DNA of 64,000 bases from VRUE01 sp963697805 (GTDB lineage Bacteria; Actinomycetota; Thermoleophilia; Solirubrobacterales; 70-9), in NCBI GenBank assembly GCA_963697805.1, contig CAVOPB010000003.1:248001-312000 (forward strand). The letters run 5' to 3'. The translations under genes and the position numbers were made by a program. The notes under the pieces were generated by a model. That model saw only the letters and a program-made list of their open reading frames with translations, made no database searches and was not told the origin of the DNA. How positions within the stretch are numbered: the stretch's first letter is position 1; each line of letters opens with the position of its first letter. Shown here one piece after another: positions 48,628-57,761 of the stretch.

Positions 48628-49950
48628 TCAGGCGGCGCGGGGGAGCTCCTGCGCGGCCGCCGCCCGCGGCAACTCGAGGGCAGCGGCAACCGAGTCGGAG
48701 GTGATCTCGACCAGGCGGCGGAGATCGCCCTTGGAGATGGCCAGCGGCGGCATCAGGACGACGACGTCGCCGAGCGGGCGGATGATCGCCCCTCGCCTCC
48801 GCGCCTCGAGGGTGACTCTGTGGCCGATCCTCAGGGCAGGGTCGTGGTGACCGAGGTCGATGGCGGCCATCATGCCGCGGCCACGGACCTCTGCGACGCC
48901 GGGCTGTACGGCGACCTCGGCCAGGAGATCCCCGAAGAGGCGGATCTTCGGCTGCAGGCGGGCCAGGGTCTGCTCGCGCTCGAAGGCGTCGAGGCTCGCG
49001 AGCGCGGCTGCGCAGGCGAGGGGGTTGCCGGTGTAGGTGTGGCCGTGAAAGAAGGTGCGCCCCTCCTCGGGAGAGCCGAGGAACCCCTCGTAGATGCGCT
49101 CCGTCGCCAGCGTCGCCGCGAGCGGCAGATAGCCACCGGTCAGGCCCTTGGCGACGCAGAGGAGGTCGGGCGAGACATCCTCCTGCTCGCAGGCGAACAT
49201 CGTCCCCGTGCGGCCGAATCCGGTCGCCACCTCGTCGCAGATCAGCAGTACGCCGAAGCGGTCGCATAGCTCCCGAACGGCGCGCAGGTAGCCGCGGGGG
49301 TGGACGATCATCCCCGCCGCGCCCTGGACGAGCGGCTCGACGATCACCGCCGCGATCTCTTCCTCGTGGGCGGCGAGGGTCCGCTCGAGGTCGGCGGGGT
49401 CGCCGGGCTCGACCGCGTGGGCCTCGAACAGCAACGGCCTGTAGGTGGCGTGGAAGAGGTCGATGCCGCCGACCGAGACCGACCCGATGGTGTCCCCGTG
49501 GTAGGCGTCGCGGAGGTGGACGAAGGAGTTCCGTCGGGTGTGCTGGCCCCCTCGCTGCTGCTGGAATTGGAACGCCATCTTCAGTGCGATCTCGGTTGCG
49601 GTCGAGCCCGAGTCGGAATAGAAGACCCGGCTCAGCCCGGGCGGGGCGATCTCGACCAGCCGCGCCGCCAGCTCGGCCGCCCCGGGGTGGGTGAGGCCGA
49701 GCATCGTCGAGTGCGCCACCCGGTCGAGCTGGTCACGGACAGCCTGGTCGATCTCCGGATGGCGATGGCCGTGGACGTTGCACCAGAGCGAGGAGACGCC
49801 GTCGATGTAGTGGCGGCCCTCGGCGTCGATCAGCTGCCAGCCCTTGGCCCGCTCGATCGTGAGCGGCTCTTCCTCACACCAGCCCTGCTGCTGGGTAAAC
49901 GGGTGCCAGAGGTGGTCGCGATCGAGCTGCGAGTGATCCACCGACGTCAC
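48628..49950 (-). CDS. bioA: Adenosylmethionine-8-amino-7-oxononanoate aminotransferase
   Basis: BioA (440 aa) makes 7,8-diaminopelargonic acid in biotin synthesis. Family features include HLWHPFTQQQGW at the N-terminus, GVSSLWCNVHGHRHPEID, and the PLP lysine in LLCVAKGLTGGYLPLA. TFFHGHTYTGNPLACAAALA is also diagnostic. The C-terminus carries a short repeated ELPRAA. It is separated from bioBFD by a divergent marR-MFS pair. Confidence 0.95.
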   Translation of the reverse strand: MTSVDHSQLDRDHLWHPFTQQQGWCEEEPLTIERAKGWQLIDAEGRHYIDGVSSLWCNVHGHRHPEIDQAVRDQLDRVAHSTMLGLTHPGAAELAARLVEIAPPGLSRVFYSDSGSTATEIALKMAFQFQQQRGGQHTRRNSFVHLRDAYHGDTIGSVSVGGIDLFHATYRPLLFEAHAVEPGDPADLERTLAAHEEEIAAVIVEPLVQGAAGMIVHPRGYLRAVRELCDRFGVLLICDEVATGFGRTGTMFACEQEDVSPDLLCVAKGLTGGYLPLAATLATERIYEGFLGSPEEGRTFFHGHTYTGNPLACAAALASLDAFEREQTLARLQPKIRLFGDLLAEVAVQPGVAEVRGRGMMAAIDLGHHDPALRIGHRVTLEARRRGAIIRPLGDVVVLMPPLAISKGDLRRLVEITSDSVAAALELPRAAAAQELPRAA

Positions 49951-50009
49951 TGGAGCGGAGGTTAGAACCGCCTCCGGCGGGAACGCCGCGGGTGATATCG
50001 GTCACACAA

Positions 50010-50037
50010 GCAACTATTGCGATGGAGAAATAGTTGC
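50010..50037. promoter_or_regulatory. MarR operator upstream of the marR-MFS genes
   Basis: GCAACTATT (50010-50018) and AATAGTTGC (50029-50037) are perfect 9-bp inverted arms with a 10-bp spacer. A third half-site-like CAAGTATTT follows at about 50045-50053. The site lies in the 107-bp bioA-marR gap, 20 bp before the marR start. It is a likely autoregulatory site. Confidence 0.7.
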
Positions 50038-50057
50038 GGCTGTGCAAGTATTTCCCA

Positions 50058-50603
50058 ATGGCGACGGACCTCAAATCGATAGTCGACGAAGTCGAGGCAC
50101 CGCGGGCGATCGCCGGGGAGGCCCAGGAGACGGCCGCGCGGCTCGGCGCTCTGCTTCGCCACCTCTTCCTCTACGACCGCGGCAACATGCTCAGCGTCCT
50201 CGAGGAGAGCGGCCTCTCGATGACGCAGACCAAGGCCCTGCTCGAGCTCGGCGGCCTCGGCGAGGGGGCGGAGCCCCGTCAGGTCTCCGACCTGGCCGAG
50301 ACGTTCGGGGTTTCGGTTCCCTCGATGAGCCGTGCGGTCGACGCCCTGGTCAAGAAACGGCTCGCCACCCGGGTCGAGGACAGCGAGGACCGCCGCGTCC
50401 GCCGGGTGGCGATCACCAGCAGGGGCAAGGATCTGGTCAACACCCTGCTCGTCATCCGCCAGGCCGGGATGGAGAACTTCGCCGCCAGCCTCAGCGCGAC
50501 CCAGCGACGCAAGCTGGACGCCGCCATCGACTCCCTGATGGACCGCGAGGACATTGCCGCGGCCTACGAGATCTTGAAAGGAAAGGAAAGCCCCACCCGA
50601 TGA
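50058..50603 (+). CDS. MarR family transcriptional regulator
   Basis: This 181-aa regulator has the winged-helix core SMTQTKALLELGGLG, QVSDLAETFGVSVPSMSRAV and the wing KKRLATRVEDSEDRRVRRVA. ATG 50058 is preferred because upstream in-frame codons fall in the operator. Its stop overlaps the MFS ATG (ATGA), so it should control the pump with itself. Confidence 0.92.
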   Translation: MATDLKSIVDEVEAPRAIAGEAQETAARLGALLRHLFLYDRGNMLSVLEESGLSMTQTKALLELGGLGEGAEPRQVSDLAETFGVSVPSMSRAVDALVKKRLATRVEDSEDRRVRRVAITSRGKDLVNTLLVIRQAGMENFAASLSATQRRKLDAAIDSLMDREDIAAAYEILKGKESPTR

Positions 50604-52081
50604 CCCGCTACCGCCACCTCATCACCGACGACAACCGCAAGTGGTGGACGCTCGGAGCGATGTGCTTCGCGCTGTTCATGATCATGCTCGACAACACCGT
50701 CGTCAACGTCGCGCTGCCGTCGATCCAGAAGGAGCTGGGGGCTTCGATCTCAGGCCTCGAGTGGACGACCAGCGGCTACACCCTCTCCTTCGCCGTCATC
50801 CTCGCGACGGGCGGCCGCCTCGGCGACATCTTCGGCCGCCGGCTCGTATTCCTGATCGGTGTGGTCATTTTCGCCATCTCCTCGGCGACTGCCGGCCTCG
50901 CCCCCGACCAGACCGCGCTCGTCGCCAGCCGCGTCGTCCAGGGCATCGGAGCGGGGCTGATGATGCCGGGCACCCTCTCCATCATCACCAACGCCTTCCC
51001 GCCGCACGAGCGTGGCAAAGCGATGGGCACCTGGGCTGGGGTCTCCGCTCTGGCGCTCGCGATCGGCCCGGTGCTCGGCGGCCTGCTCACCGAGCACGTC
51101 TCTTGGCGGGCGATCTTCTACCTCAACATCCCCGTCGCGATCGGCGCCGTCGCGGCCACCCTCTTCGCGGTCCGCGAGTCGCGTGACACGAGTGTCGGCA
51201 AGGAGGTCGACTACCTTGGTGTCGCGACCCTGACGACGGGCCTCACTGCGCTGGTCCTTGCTCTCGTCGAGGGCAACAGCTGGGGCTGGGGCTCGATCCC
51301 GATCGTCGCCCTGCTGGCCGGCTCGATCATCGGCCTTGCGTCCTTCGTCTTCGTCGAGCAACGCGTCAAGGCCCCGATGGTCCAGTTCGAGTTGCTCTCG
51401 CACCGCAATTACCTGGGCGCCTCGATCGTCGCCCTGATCATCACCTTCGCGATGATGGGCGTCTTCTTCTTCCTCGCCCTCTACATGCAGAACATCCTCC
51501 ACTACTCGCCGCTCGAGGCGGGTGTGAGGTTCCTGCCCTCGACGCTGATGATCGTCGCCGTGGCGCCGATCTCGGGCCGTCTGGCCGACCGCTTCGGCCC
51601 ACGCTGGCTGATCGCCGGCGGGCTGACCCTGCTGACCGCTTCGCTGCTGAGCTTCACTCAGATCGCGGTTGACTCGACTTACCCCGACCTGCTGCCCGGG
51701 TTCGTGCTGCTCGGCATCGGGATCGCGATGACGATGTCGCCGATGACGAGCGCAGCGATGAACGCGGTCCCGGTCCAAAAAGCCGGCGTCGCCTCGGGCG
51801 TGCTCTCGATGTTCCGGATGGTCGGCGGGAGCCTCGGCGTCGCCGTCACCGGGGCCATCTTCCAGGGCGCCATCGGCGCCGACTTCGCCTCTGCGACGCC
51901 CCAGGAATTCGTCGACGCGCTGTCGACGGCGATGGCCGTCTCGGCGGGGGTCACCGCGCTCGGCGTCTTGGTCGGCGCGCTCGTGATTCGAACCGTCCGC
52001 AAATCCGCCGCGGTCCCGACTGCGGTCTCCGAGGCGGAGGCGAGTCCGGGCGGAGAGCTGCTGGCCGGTCGCACCGCCTGA
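50600..52081 (+). CDS. MFS drug transporter, DHA2 (14-TM) family
   Basis: This 493-aa proton-coupled exporter has the TM1 motif ALFMIMLDNTVVNVALPSIQ, motif A GRLGDIFGRRLVF and the family motif C-type ALAIGPVLGGLL (TM5). The signature supports a drug-efflux role; substrate is unknown. It is translationally coupled to marR. Its stop and the convergent bioD stop share the 14-bp palindrome CTGAGCGCGCTCAG. Confidence 0.92.
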   Translation: MTRYRHLITDDNRKWWTLGAMCFALFMIMLDNTVVNVALPSIQKELGASISGLEWTTSGYTLSFAVILATGGRLGDIFGRRLVFLIGVVIFAISSATAGLAPDQTALVASRVVQGIGAGLMMPGTLSIITNAFPPHERGKAMGTWAGVSALALAIGPVLGGLLTEHVSWRAIFYLNIPVAIGAVAATLFAVRESRDTSVGKEVDYLGVATLTTGLTALVLALVEGNSWGWGSIPIVALLAGSIIGLASFVFVEQRVKAPMVQFELLSHRNYLGASIVALIITFAMMGVFFFLALYMQNILHYSPLEAGVRFLPSTLMIVAVAPISGRLADRFGPRWLIAGGLTLLTASLLSFTQIAVDSTYPDLLPGFVLLGIGIAMTMSPMTSAAMNAVPVQKAGVASGVLSMFRMVGGSLGVAVTGAIFQGAIGADFASATPQEFVDALSTAMAVSAGVTALGVLVGALVIRTVRKSAAVPTAVSEAEASPGGELLAGRTA

Positions 52082-52087
52082 GCGCGC

Positions 52088-52735
52088 TCAGCAGGGGCTG
52101 AGCGCCGGCCAGCCTCTCGTGTCGCTCAGGTCGAGCATCGGCACCGTCTCGACCCTGACCTCGCCGAGGTCGGCGATCGTCTCCCTATTCGACGCCTCGA
52201 CCTCGGTCGGGGTGTCGGGCCAGGGAGTGAGGGCGACCATCGCTACCGCGAGGCCCGCGCTACGCGCGGCCTCCAGGGTCAGCAGCGTGTGGTTGATCGT
52301 GCCCAGGCCCGGCGGGGCGGCGATGACCAGCGGCAGACCGAGGTCGACCGCGAGGTCGCGGACCGCGTAGCCCGCGGCGAGCGGCACCAGCAGGCCACCG
52401 ACCCCCTCGCAGACGAGCTCATCGGCCTCGGCCCCGGCCGCCGCCGCGGCAGAGCGGAGTCGATTGGGGTCGATCTCCTCGCCGGCCAGCGCCGCCGCCA
52501 GATGGGGCGACGCCGGCGGCCCGTAGCGGTAGGGGGCGATCTCCGCGTCGCTCTGCGCCGAGCCCGCCGCCCGGCGCAGGAGCTCGTGGTCCGGCTCGCC
52601 GGGGTCCTCGAGGCCGGTCACCGCCGGCTTGAACACCGCGACGCTCGCTCCCGACGCCGACAGGGTGCGCGCGAGCGCCGCGGCGACGACGGTCTTGCCG
52701 ACCTCCGTCCCCGTCCCGGTGACGAAGACCCCCAC
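52088..52735 (-). CDS. bioD: Dethiobiotin synthetase
   Basis: BioD (215 aa) closes the ureido ring of dethiobiotin using CO2 and ATP. It has the P-loop FVTGTGTEVGKTVVAAALA (4-22), FKPAVTG, and ELVCEGVGGLLVPLA (the EGxGG motif). It lies 6 nt after bioF on the same strand. Its ATG is at 52735. Confidence 0.95.
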   Translation of the reverse strand: MGVFVTGTGTEVGKTVVAAALARTLSASGASVAVFKPAVTGLEDPGEPDHELLRRAAGSAQSDAEIAPYRYGPPASPHLAAALAGEEIDPNRLRSAAAAAGAEADELVCEGVGGLLVPLAAGYAVRDLAVDLGLPLVIAAPPGLGTINHTLLTLEAARSAGLAVAMVALTPWPDTPTEVEASNRETIADLGEVRVETVPMLDLSDTRGWPALSPC

Positions 52736-52741
52736 GACCGG

Positions 52742-53929
52742 CTAGGCGGCGAGCGCGGCCGGCTCGCTTCGCAGGCCGAGGCTGCGTGTGGCCGCGCCGA
52801 GGACCCGCGCCGCCCGCTGAAGCTGGCCGGGATCGTGGCTCGCCATCGCCGTGAAGCGCAGGCGCGAGGTGCCGTCGGGCACAGTCGGCGGCCGGATCCC
52901 CTGGGCGAATACCCCGTGTTCGAGCAGCGCCTCTGACAGCCTCATCGTCTGCGCCGAGCCGCCGACCTCGACCGGGATGATCTGGCTCTCCGAGCGCCCG
53001 ACGGACAGTCCCTCGGCGGCCAGTGCCTGACGCAGCACCGCTGCGTTGACGCCGAGCCTCTGGACCATCTCGGGGCCGGCTTCGAGCAGCGCCAGCGCCT
53101 CGTCGGCGGCGGCGACGGTGGGTGGCGGCAGCGCCGTCGAGAAGATCAGCGAGCGGGCCGTGTTGACCAGGTACTCGACCGTCTCCGCCGTCGCGCAGAC
53201 GTAGGCGCCGTACGAGCCGAGCGCCTTGCCGAGTGTCCCGATCACGAGATCGACCTCGCCGCTGAGGCCGGCGGCGGCGACGGTTCCCCGCCCCCCGGGC
53301 CCGACGGTCCCGGTCGCGTGGGCCTCGTCGACCATCAGCCGGCAGCGGTGCCGGCGGGACAGCCGCAGAAGGCCCTCGAGGGGCGCCCGGTCGCCGTCCA
53401 TCGAGAAGAGGCCGTCGGTGACGATCAACGACGCCCTGTCTCCCGCGCTCCGCAAGCCCCACTCCAGGTGCTCGAGGTCGCCGTGCCGGTAGACGAAGGT
53501 CTCGGCCCGGGCCAGCCTGCAGCCGTCGATGATGCTCGCGTGGTTGAGCCGGTCGCTGAAGACGACCTCCCCCTGGCGTGCGAGCGCCGCGATCACGCCG
53601 CTGTTGGCGAGATAGCCGGAGCCGAACAGCAGCGCCGCCTCGTAGCCCTTGAACGCCGTCAGCCGCTCCTCGAGGGCCCGGTGCGGCCCCATGCCGCCCG
53701 AGATCAGTCGCGAGGCCCCCGCGCCTGCGCCCCACCGGATCGCCGCCTCGGCCGCGGCTTCTCGCACCCGCGGGTGGCCGGCGAGGCCGAGGTAGTTGTT
53801 CGAGCAGAGCAGGAGGACCGGGCGGCCGTCGAGCAACACCTCGGGGCCCTGCGGGCCTTCGACCATCCGCAGCCGACGGTGGAGCCCCGACTCACGGAGC
53901 TCGTCCAAGCGCTCGCCGATCTCGGTCAT
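52742..53929 (-). CDS. bioF: 8-amino-7-oxononanoate synthase
   Basis: BioF (395 aa) condenses pimeloyl-thioester with alanine. The PLP lysine is K235 in GTLGKALGSYG. LLCSNNYLGLAGHPRV, DRLNHASIIDG and VDEAHATGTVG are family motifs. ATG 53929 overlaps the bioB stop (ATGA). Confidence 0.94.
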   Translation of the reverse strand: MTEIGERLDELRESGLHRRLRMVEGPQGPEVLLDGRPVLLLCSNNYLGLAGHPRVREAAAEAAIRWGAGAGASRLISGGMGPHRALEERLTAFKGYEAALLFGSGYLANSGVIAALARQGEVVFSDRLNHASIIDGCRLARAETFVYRHGDLEHLEWGLRSAGDRASLIVTDGLFSMDGDRAPLEGLLRLSRRHRCRLMVDEAHATGTVGPGGRGTVAAAGLSGEVDLVIGTLGKALGSYGAYVCATAETVEYLVNTARSLIFSTALPPPTVAAADEALALLEAGPEMVQRLGVNAAVLRQALAAEGLSVGRSESQIIPVEVGGSAQTMRLSEALLEHGVFAQGIRPPTVPDGTSRLRFTAMASHDPGQLQRAARVLGAATRSLGLRSEPAALAA

Positions 53930-55056
53930 GCCGCCGATTGCTTCGGGTAAGGAGGAGGCCTCTTCGCCTTCTTGATCACCCGTAGCTGGGTCGAGGGGTC
54001 CCAGAAGTCGGCTTCGTCCTGGTGGTCGATCAGCTCGTCGATCGGCGTCGCCGGCGTCTCGCCGTCGAGCCAACCCGAGCGGTTGTCGGGCCGTGGGTTG
54101 GAGCCGTTGTCGGGCTGGCGCGCGACGTTCAGCCCGAGGTCCTCGAACATCGCCCGGTCCTCCTCGGGCTCGGCGCCGAGGGTGGTCAGGAAGTTGCCCA
54201 TCATCACCCCGTTGAGCCCGGCCCTGACGGCGAGCGGCTGCAGATCGCCGAGGTTCTCGACCCGGCCGCCGCAGAGCCGGAACAGCGCGCCGGGGATGAT
54301 CAGGCGGAAGATCGCCACCCACTTGACCACCTCCCAGGCGTCCATCAGGGGCCGGTCGCCGAACTTGGTTCCCTCGCGCGGGTTGAGCAGATTGATCGGG
54401 ACCGAGGTCGGGTTCAGCTCGGAGAGCTCGAAGGCCATCTCGACCCGCTGGCGGGGCGTCTCGCCGAGGTTGAGGATGCCGCCGACGCAGGTCTCCAGGC
54501 CGGCCTCCTTGACCGCCTGGATCGTCCGCAGCCTGCCCTCGTAGCGGACCGTCGTCGACACCTCGGGGTAGTGGGAGCGCGAGGACTCGACATTGTGGTG
54601 GACGCGCTGGATCCCGGCCTCGCGCAGCCGCGTCGCCCGTTCCGCCGACATGTGGCCGATCGATGCGCAGCGCTTGAGGTTTGTCTGCTCGGAGACGAGC
54701 TTCGCGCCCTCGAGGATGTTCTCGAAGTCGCGTTTGGAGAGGCCCTGGCCCTGGGTCACCATGCAGAAGCGGTGCGCGCCCGCCGCCTCGGCCGCCTTCG
54801 CGTGCTCGAGGATCTGCTCGGGCTCCATCATCGCGTGCATCGGCGTGTCCGCCTCGGCGTGGCGGGACTGGGCGCAGAAGCCACAATCCTCCGCGCAGCC
54901 GCCGGACTTGGCGTTGACGAGCGAGCACATGTCGGTCGAGTCGCCGAAGTTCTCCTGCCGGACCTCCCAGGCGCGCTCGACGATCGCTCCGATCTCGTCG
55001 TGGTCGGTCCGCTGCCCGAGGTCGAGGGCCTCATCGAACGAGATCAGGGGTCCCAT
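53926..55056 (-). CDS. bioB: Biotin synthase
   Basis: BioB (376 aa) is a radical SAM enzyme that inserts sulfur into dethiobiotin. The 4Fe-4S motif is C54-x3-C58-x2-C61 (GGCAEDCGFCAQS). Other conserved parts are HNVESSRSHYPEVSTT and GGILNLGETPRQRVEM; residues for the auxiliary cluster are present. The C-terminal extension past about 325 is longer than in E. coli. A TAGCCT -10-like box lies 8 nt before the ATG, so bioBFD may be leaderless. bioH/bioC are not in this window. Confidence 0.95.
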   Translation of the reverse strand: MGPLISFDEALDLGQRTDHDEIGAIVERAWEVRQENFGDSTDMCSLVNAKSGGCAEDCGFCAQSRHAEADTPMHAMMEPEQILEHAKAAEAAGAHRFCMVTQGQGLSKRDFENILEGAKLVSEQTNLKRCASIGHMSAERATRLREAGIQRVHHNVESSRSHYPEVSTTVRYEGRLRTIQAVKEAGLETCVGGILNLGETPRQRVEMAFELSELNPTSVPINLLNPREGTKFGDRPLMDAWEVVKWVAIFRLIIPGALFRLCGGRVENLGDLQPLAVRAGLNGVMMGNFLTTLGAEPEEDRAMFEDLGLNVARQPDNGSNPRPDNRSGWLDGETPATPIDELIDHQDEADFWDPSTQLRVIKKAKRPPPYPKQSAA

Positions 55057-55064
55057 TCGGCCGC

Positions 55065-55070
55065 AGGCTA
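55065..55070 (-). promoter_or_regulatory. Candidate -10 box of bioBFD
   Basis: TAGCCT (minus strand) ends 8 nt before the bioB ATG. A back-to-back TAGGCT on the plus strand (55069-55074) lies 11 nt before the divergent GTG 55086. No clear BirA-like operator was seen. Confidence 0.35.
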
Positions 55071-55085
55071 GGCTCCGGGCCGGAC

Positions 55086-56216
55086 GTGGACTTTGTGAAG
55101 ATCAGACGGCGGCGGGCCGCTATAGCGATCGCCTGCGGGCTCGCGATCGCGGCCTTCGCCTTCGGCGTCGCGCTTGGCGACGGAAGCGAAACCGCTCCCA
55201 ACGTTTCCTCGACCGTTCCCCCGCGGCTGACCGACTCCCAGCTGGCGGGGCAGCGGGTGATCATCGGCTTCACCGGAACCAGCCCACCGGTCCTGGTCCG
55301 GCGGATGATCCGCGAGGGCGAGGTCGCGGGGGTGATCCTCTACGCGTATACCGGCAATCTCCCCAGCCGCGACGCCGGCCGGGACCTGATCCGAAAGATC
55401 GAGGCCATTCCCCGCCCACCAGGGTCGCGCGATCCGCTGCTGGTGATGATCGACCAGGAGGGCGGGTTGGTGAAGAGGATCGATGGTGCCCCGAGCGTCT
55501 CGGCGCGGGTGATGGGTGAGCGGGGTGCCGCCTACAGCCGCCGGCAGGGTCGGCGCACCGCGCTCAACCTGCGGAACATCGGGGTCAATGTCGATCTCGC
55601 ACCGGTGCTGGACGTTGCCCGTCCCGGCGGGGATATCGCCGACACCTTCCGCGGCTTCGGCTCGACCGCCGCCGGCGTGGCCGGCACCGCGGTGCCTTTC
55701 GCCGAAGGGCTGCAGGGTGGGGGAGTCGCCGCAACGGCGAAGAACTTTCCGGGCGTCGGCGCGGCTCCCGTCAACACCGATTCAGCCGTCCAGAGGATCG
55801 GGCTCTCGAAGGCGACCCTGCGCAGCGTCGATGAGGCTCCATACCGTCGCTTCGTCGCGGCCGGCGGCGAGATGGTGATGCTGAGCACGGCGATCTACCC
55901 CGCCTACTCTGACCGTCCGGCCGCCTTTACCCGCGCGGTCGCGACCGACGAGTTGCGTGGCCGCCTCGGCTTCGACGGCGTCACGATCACCGACGCCCTC
56001 GGGACCGTCGCCGCGCAGGCCTTCGGCGACCCCGCCAAGGCCGGCCTCGCCGCCGCCCGGGCGGGCGCGGATCTCCTTCTCTATCCCGACCCCGAAGCCG
56101 CCCGCCTCGGCCACCGTGCCCTGGCCCGCAGCCTCTTCTCCGGCGCGCTCTCCCGCGCCGCGTTCGTTGAGTCCGCCGGCCGCGTGCTGCGCCTCCGTCA
56201 CCGTCTCGCCAGCTAG
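55086..56216 (+). CDS. GH3-like (NagZ-type) protein with altered catalytic motif
   Basis: A basic N-terminus and membrane helix (AAIAIACGLAIAAFAFGVAL) anchor a 376-aa GH3 N-domain barrel. LLVMIDQEGGLVKRIDGAP and GVNVDLAPVLDVARPGGDIA match beta-N-acetylhexosaminidases. The NagZ signature KH(F/I)PGxG...D(S/T)H appears as KNFPGVG (219-225) and TDSA (231-234), so both His residues are lost. The nucleophile Asp (D303 in VTITDALG) is kept. It may be inactive, altered in mechanism, or a sugar-binding protein. Confidence 0.8.
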   Translation: MDFVKIRRRRAAIAIACGLAIAAFAFGVALGDGSETAPNVSSTVPPRLTDSQLAGQRVIIGFTGTSPPVLVRRMIREGEVAGVILYAYTGNLPSRDAGRDLIRKIEAIPRPPGSRDPLLVMIDQEGGLVKRIDGAPSVSARVMGERGAAYSRRQGRRTALNLRNIGVNVDLAPVLDVARPGGDIADTFRGFGSTAAGVAGTAVPFAEGLQGGGVAATAKNFPGVGAAPVNTDSAVQRIGLSKATLRSVDEAPYRRFVAAGGEMVMLSTAIYPAYSDRPAAFTRAVATDELRGRLGFDGVTITDALGTVAAQAFGDPAKAGLAAARAGADLLLYPDPEAARLGHRALARSLFSGALSRAAFVESAGRVLRLRHRLAS

Positions 56217-56310
56217 ATTCAACCGCGAGATTGCGTTCACCCTCACTATTCGGGCGCAGATGCAAGCTCGGGCTGAGAACTGACGAACGAACTTACGAAC
56301 AAACGATCAT

Positions 56311-56946
56311 CTACTCGTTGGGGACCGCCGCGAGCGACTCCCAGAGGTAGAGCGAGGCGAGGCTGCGGTGGGGGCGCCAGGCCTCGCCGATCTCGATCAC
56401 CTCGGTCGGCGCAGGCATCTCCTCGAGCCCGTACTCGATCTGGACCGCCTTGCGGATCCCGAGGTCGCCGCCGGAGAGGACATCGGGCCGTTCGAGGTGG
56501 AACAGGAGGAACATCTCTGCCGTCCACTGGCCGAGGCCGCGGACCGCGACGATCTCCGCGATCACCTCCTCATCGCCGAGTTCGTCGAGGCGGTCGAGCT
56601 CGAGCTCGCCGGAGATCACGTGCGCGGCGAGGTCGCGGATGTACTCGACCTTGCGCCCGGAGAGGCCCGCGGCCCGCAGGTCCTCTTCGCTCCCCTCGAG
56701 CAGCTCCTCCGGCGAGGGGGTGCTGCCCCCGAACAGGTCGACGACCCGACCGTAGATCGTCCGCGCCGCTTTGGTCGAGAGCTGTTGGCCGACGATTGCC
56801 CGCAGCAGCGCTCCGTAGGCGTCGGGTGGCCGCTCCTCGCTTCGCCGCCGCAGCCGGGTCTCGAGGTCGATCTCGCCGACCCGCTCGATCAGCGCCGCCA
56901 TCTCCGGCCCGGTTGCGGCCAGCGCCTTTCGGTCTGCCGCGCTCAC
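56311..56946 (-). CDS. DNA-3-methyladenine glycosylase II (AlkA-like)
   Basis: This 211-aa HhH-GPD protein removes alkylated bases. The hairpin-helix region VIAEIVAVRGLGQWTAEMFL is followed by the catalytic Asp in RPDVLSGGDLGIRKA. It lacks the N-terminal AlkA domain of E. coli, like short actinobacterial members. Its ATG overlaps the enoyl-CoA hydratase stop. Confidence 0.9.
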   Translation of the reverse strand: MSAADRKALAATGPEMAALIERVGEIDLETRLRRRSEERPPDAYGALLRAIVGQQLSTKAARTIYGRVVDLFGGSTPSPEELLEGSEEDLRAAGLSGRKVEYIRDLAAHVISGELELDRLDELGDEEVIAEIVAVRGLGQWTAEMFLLFHLERPDVLSGGDLGIRKAVQIEYGLEEMPAPTEVIEIGEAWRPHRSLASLYLWESLAAVPNE

Positions 56947-57752
56947 TTTCCACTCCAGCGCGGCCGCCGCTTCTCGGCAAATGCCTGGATCCCCTCGCGG
57001 AAGTCGTCCGAGCGGAAGCAGGACTCGCGAAGCGCAACCAGGTCGGCCTCCTGGCGCTCGCTGAGAGCGGGGTTGGCATTCAGGACCTCGATCGCCTGTT
57101 TGTTGCCGCGCATCGAGAGCGGCGCGTTGGCGGCGATCGCCGCCGCCAGCTCAACCCCGGCGCCCTCGAGATCCTCGTCGGGGAAGACCTCGTGGACGAG
57201 CCCGATCTGCTCGGCCCGGGCCGCGACGACGTTGCGCCCGGTCAGGAACAGCTCCTTGGTCCTCGCCAGGCCGATCGTGTCGAGGAACTTGCGCAGCCCG
57301 GTGTGGCCGTAGATCAGGCCGAGCTTGGCGGGGGGCATCCCGAGCTTCGCCCCCGCCGCGCAGATTCGCATGTCGCAGGTGATCGCCAGCTCGAGGCCGC
57401 CGCCGAGGCAGTGCCCGTTGATCATCGCCACGATCGGCCAGGGGTGCGCCGCCAACGCCTCCATCGCCGCGTGGAACGGATGGGCGACGAGCAACTCGGC
57501 GTCGCGCTCGAAGGTCTGTTCGGGTATCGACCCGATGTCGTACCCGGCGGAGAAGACGGGCGGCGCGCCGGTGATCAGCACAGAGCGGTTCTCGATCCCG
57601 GAGTCGAGCCGCGGCAGGGTCTCGGCCAGGGTGTCGAGGATCTCGTGGTCGAGGGCGTTGCGACGCTCGGGGTTGGAGATCGTGATCCTGACGACCGCCT
57701 CGGCGGGGGAGTCGAGGATCAGCTTGCCGCCGGCGAGCTCCTCGGAGGCCAC
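56943..57752 (-). CDS. Enoyl-CoA hydratase/isomerase family protein
   Basis: This 269-aa crotonase-fold protein has RNALDHEILDTLAETLP, oxyanion-hole FSAGYDIGS, MINGHCLGGGLELAITCDMR and a C-terminal EGIQAFAEKRRPRW. The conserved acidic residues match only partly, so it could be a hydratase or another crotonase activity. GTG 57752 is used. The gap ahead of it holds repeat R1 copy C. Confidence 0.88.
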   Translation of the reverse strand: MASEELAGGKLILDSPAEAVVRITISNPERRNALDHEILDTLAETLPRLDSGIENRSVLITGAPPVFSAGYDIGSIPEQTFERDAELLVAHPFHAAMEALAAHPWPIVAMINGHCLGGGLELAITCDMRICAAGAKLGMPPAKLGLIYGHTGLRKFLDTIGLARTKELFLTGRNVVAARAEQIGLVHEVFPDEDLEGAGVELAAAIAANAPLSMRGNKQAIEVLNANPALSERQEADLVALRESCFRSDDFREGIQAFAEKRRPRWSGK

Positions 57753-57761
57753 TACTACCTT

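Noticed and set aside
52079..52092. 14-bp palindrome CTGAGCGCGCTCAG at the MFS/bioD junction
   Set aside because: It is formed largely by the two convergent stop codons and is too short, without a loop, to be a terminator.
55057..55085. BirA operator upstream of bioB
   Set aside because: The 29-bp gap has no TTGTTAACC-type dyad, only back-to-back -10-like boxes.
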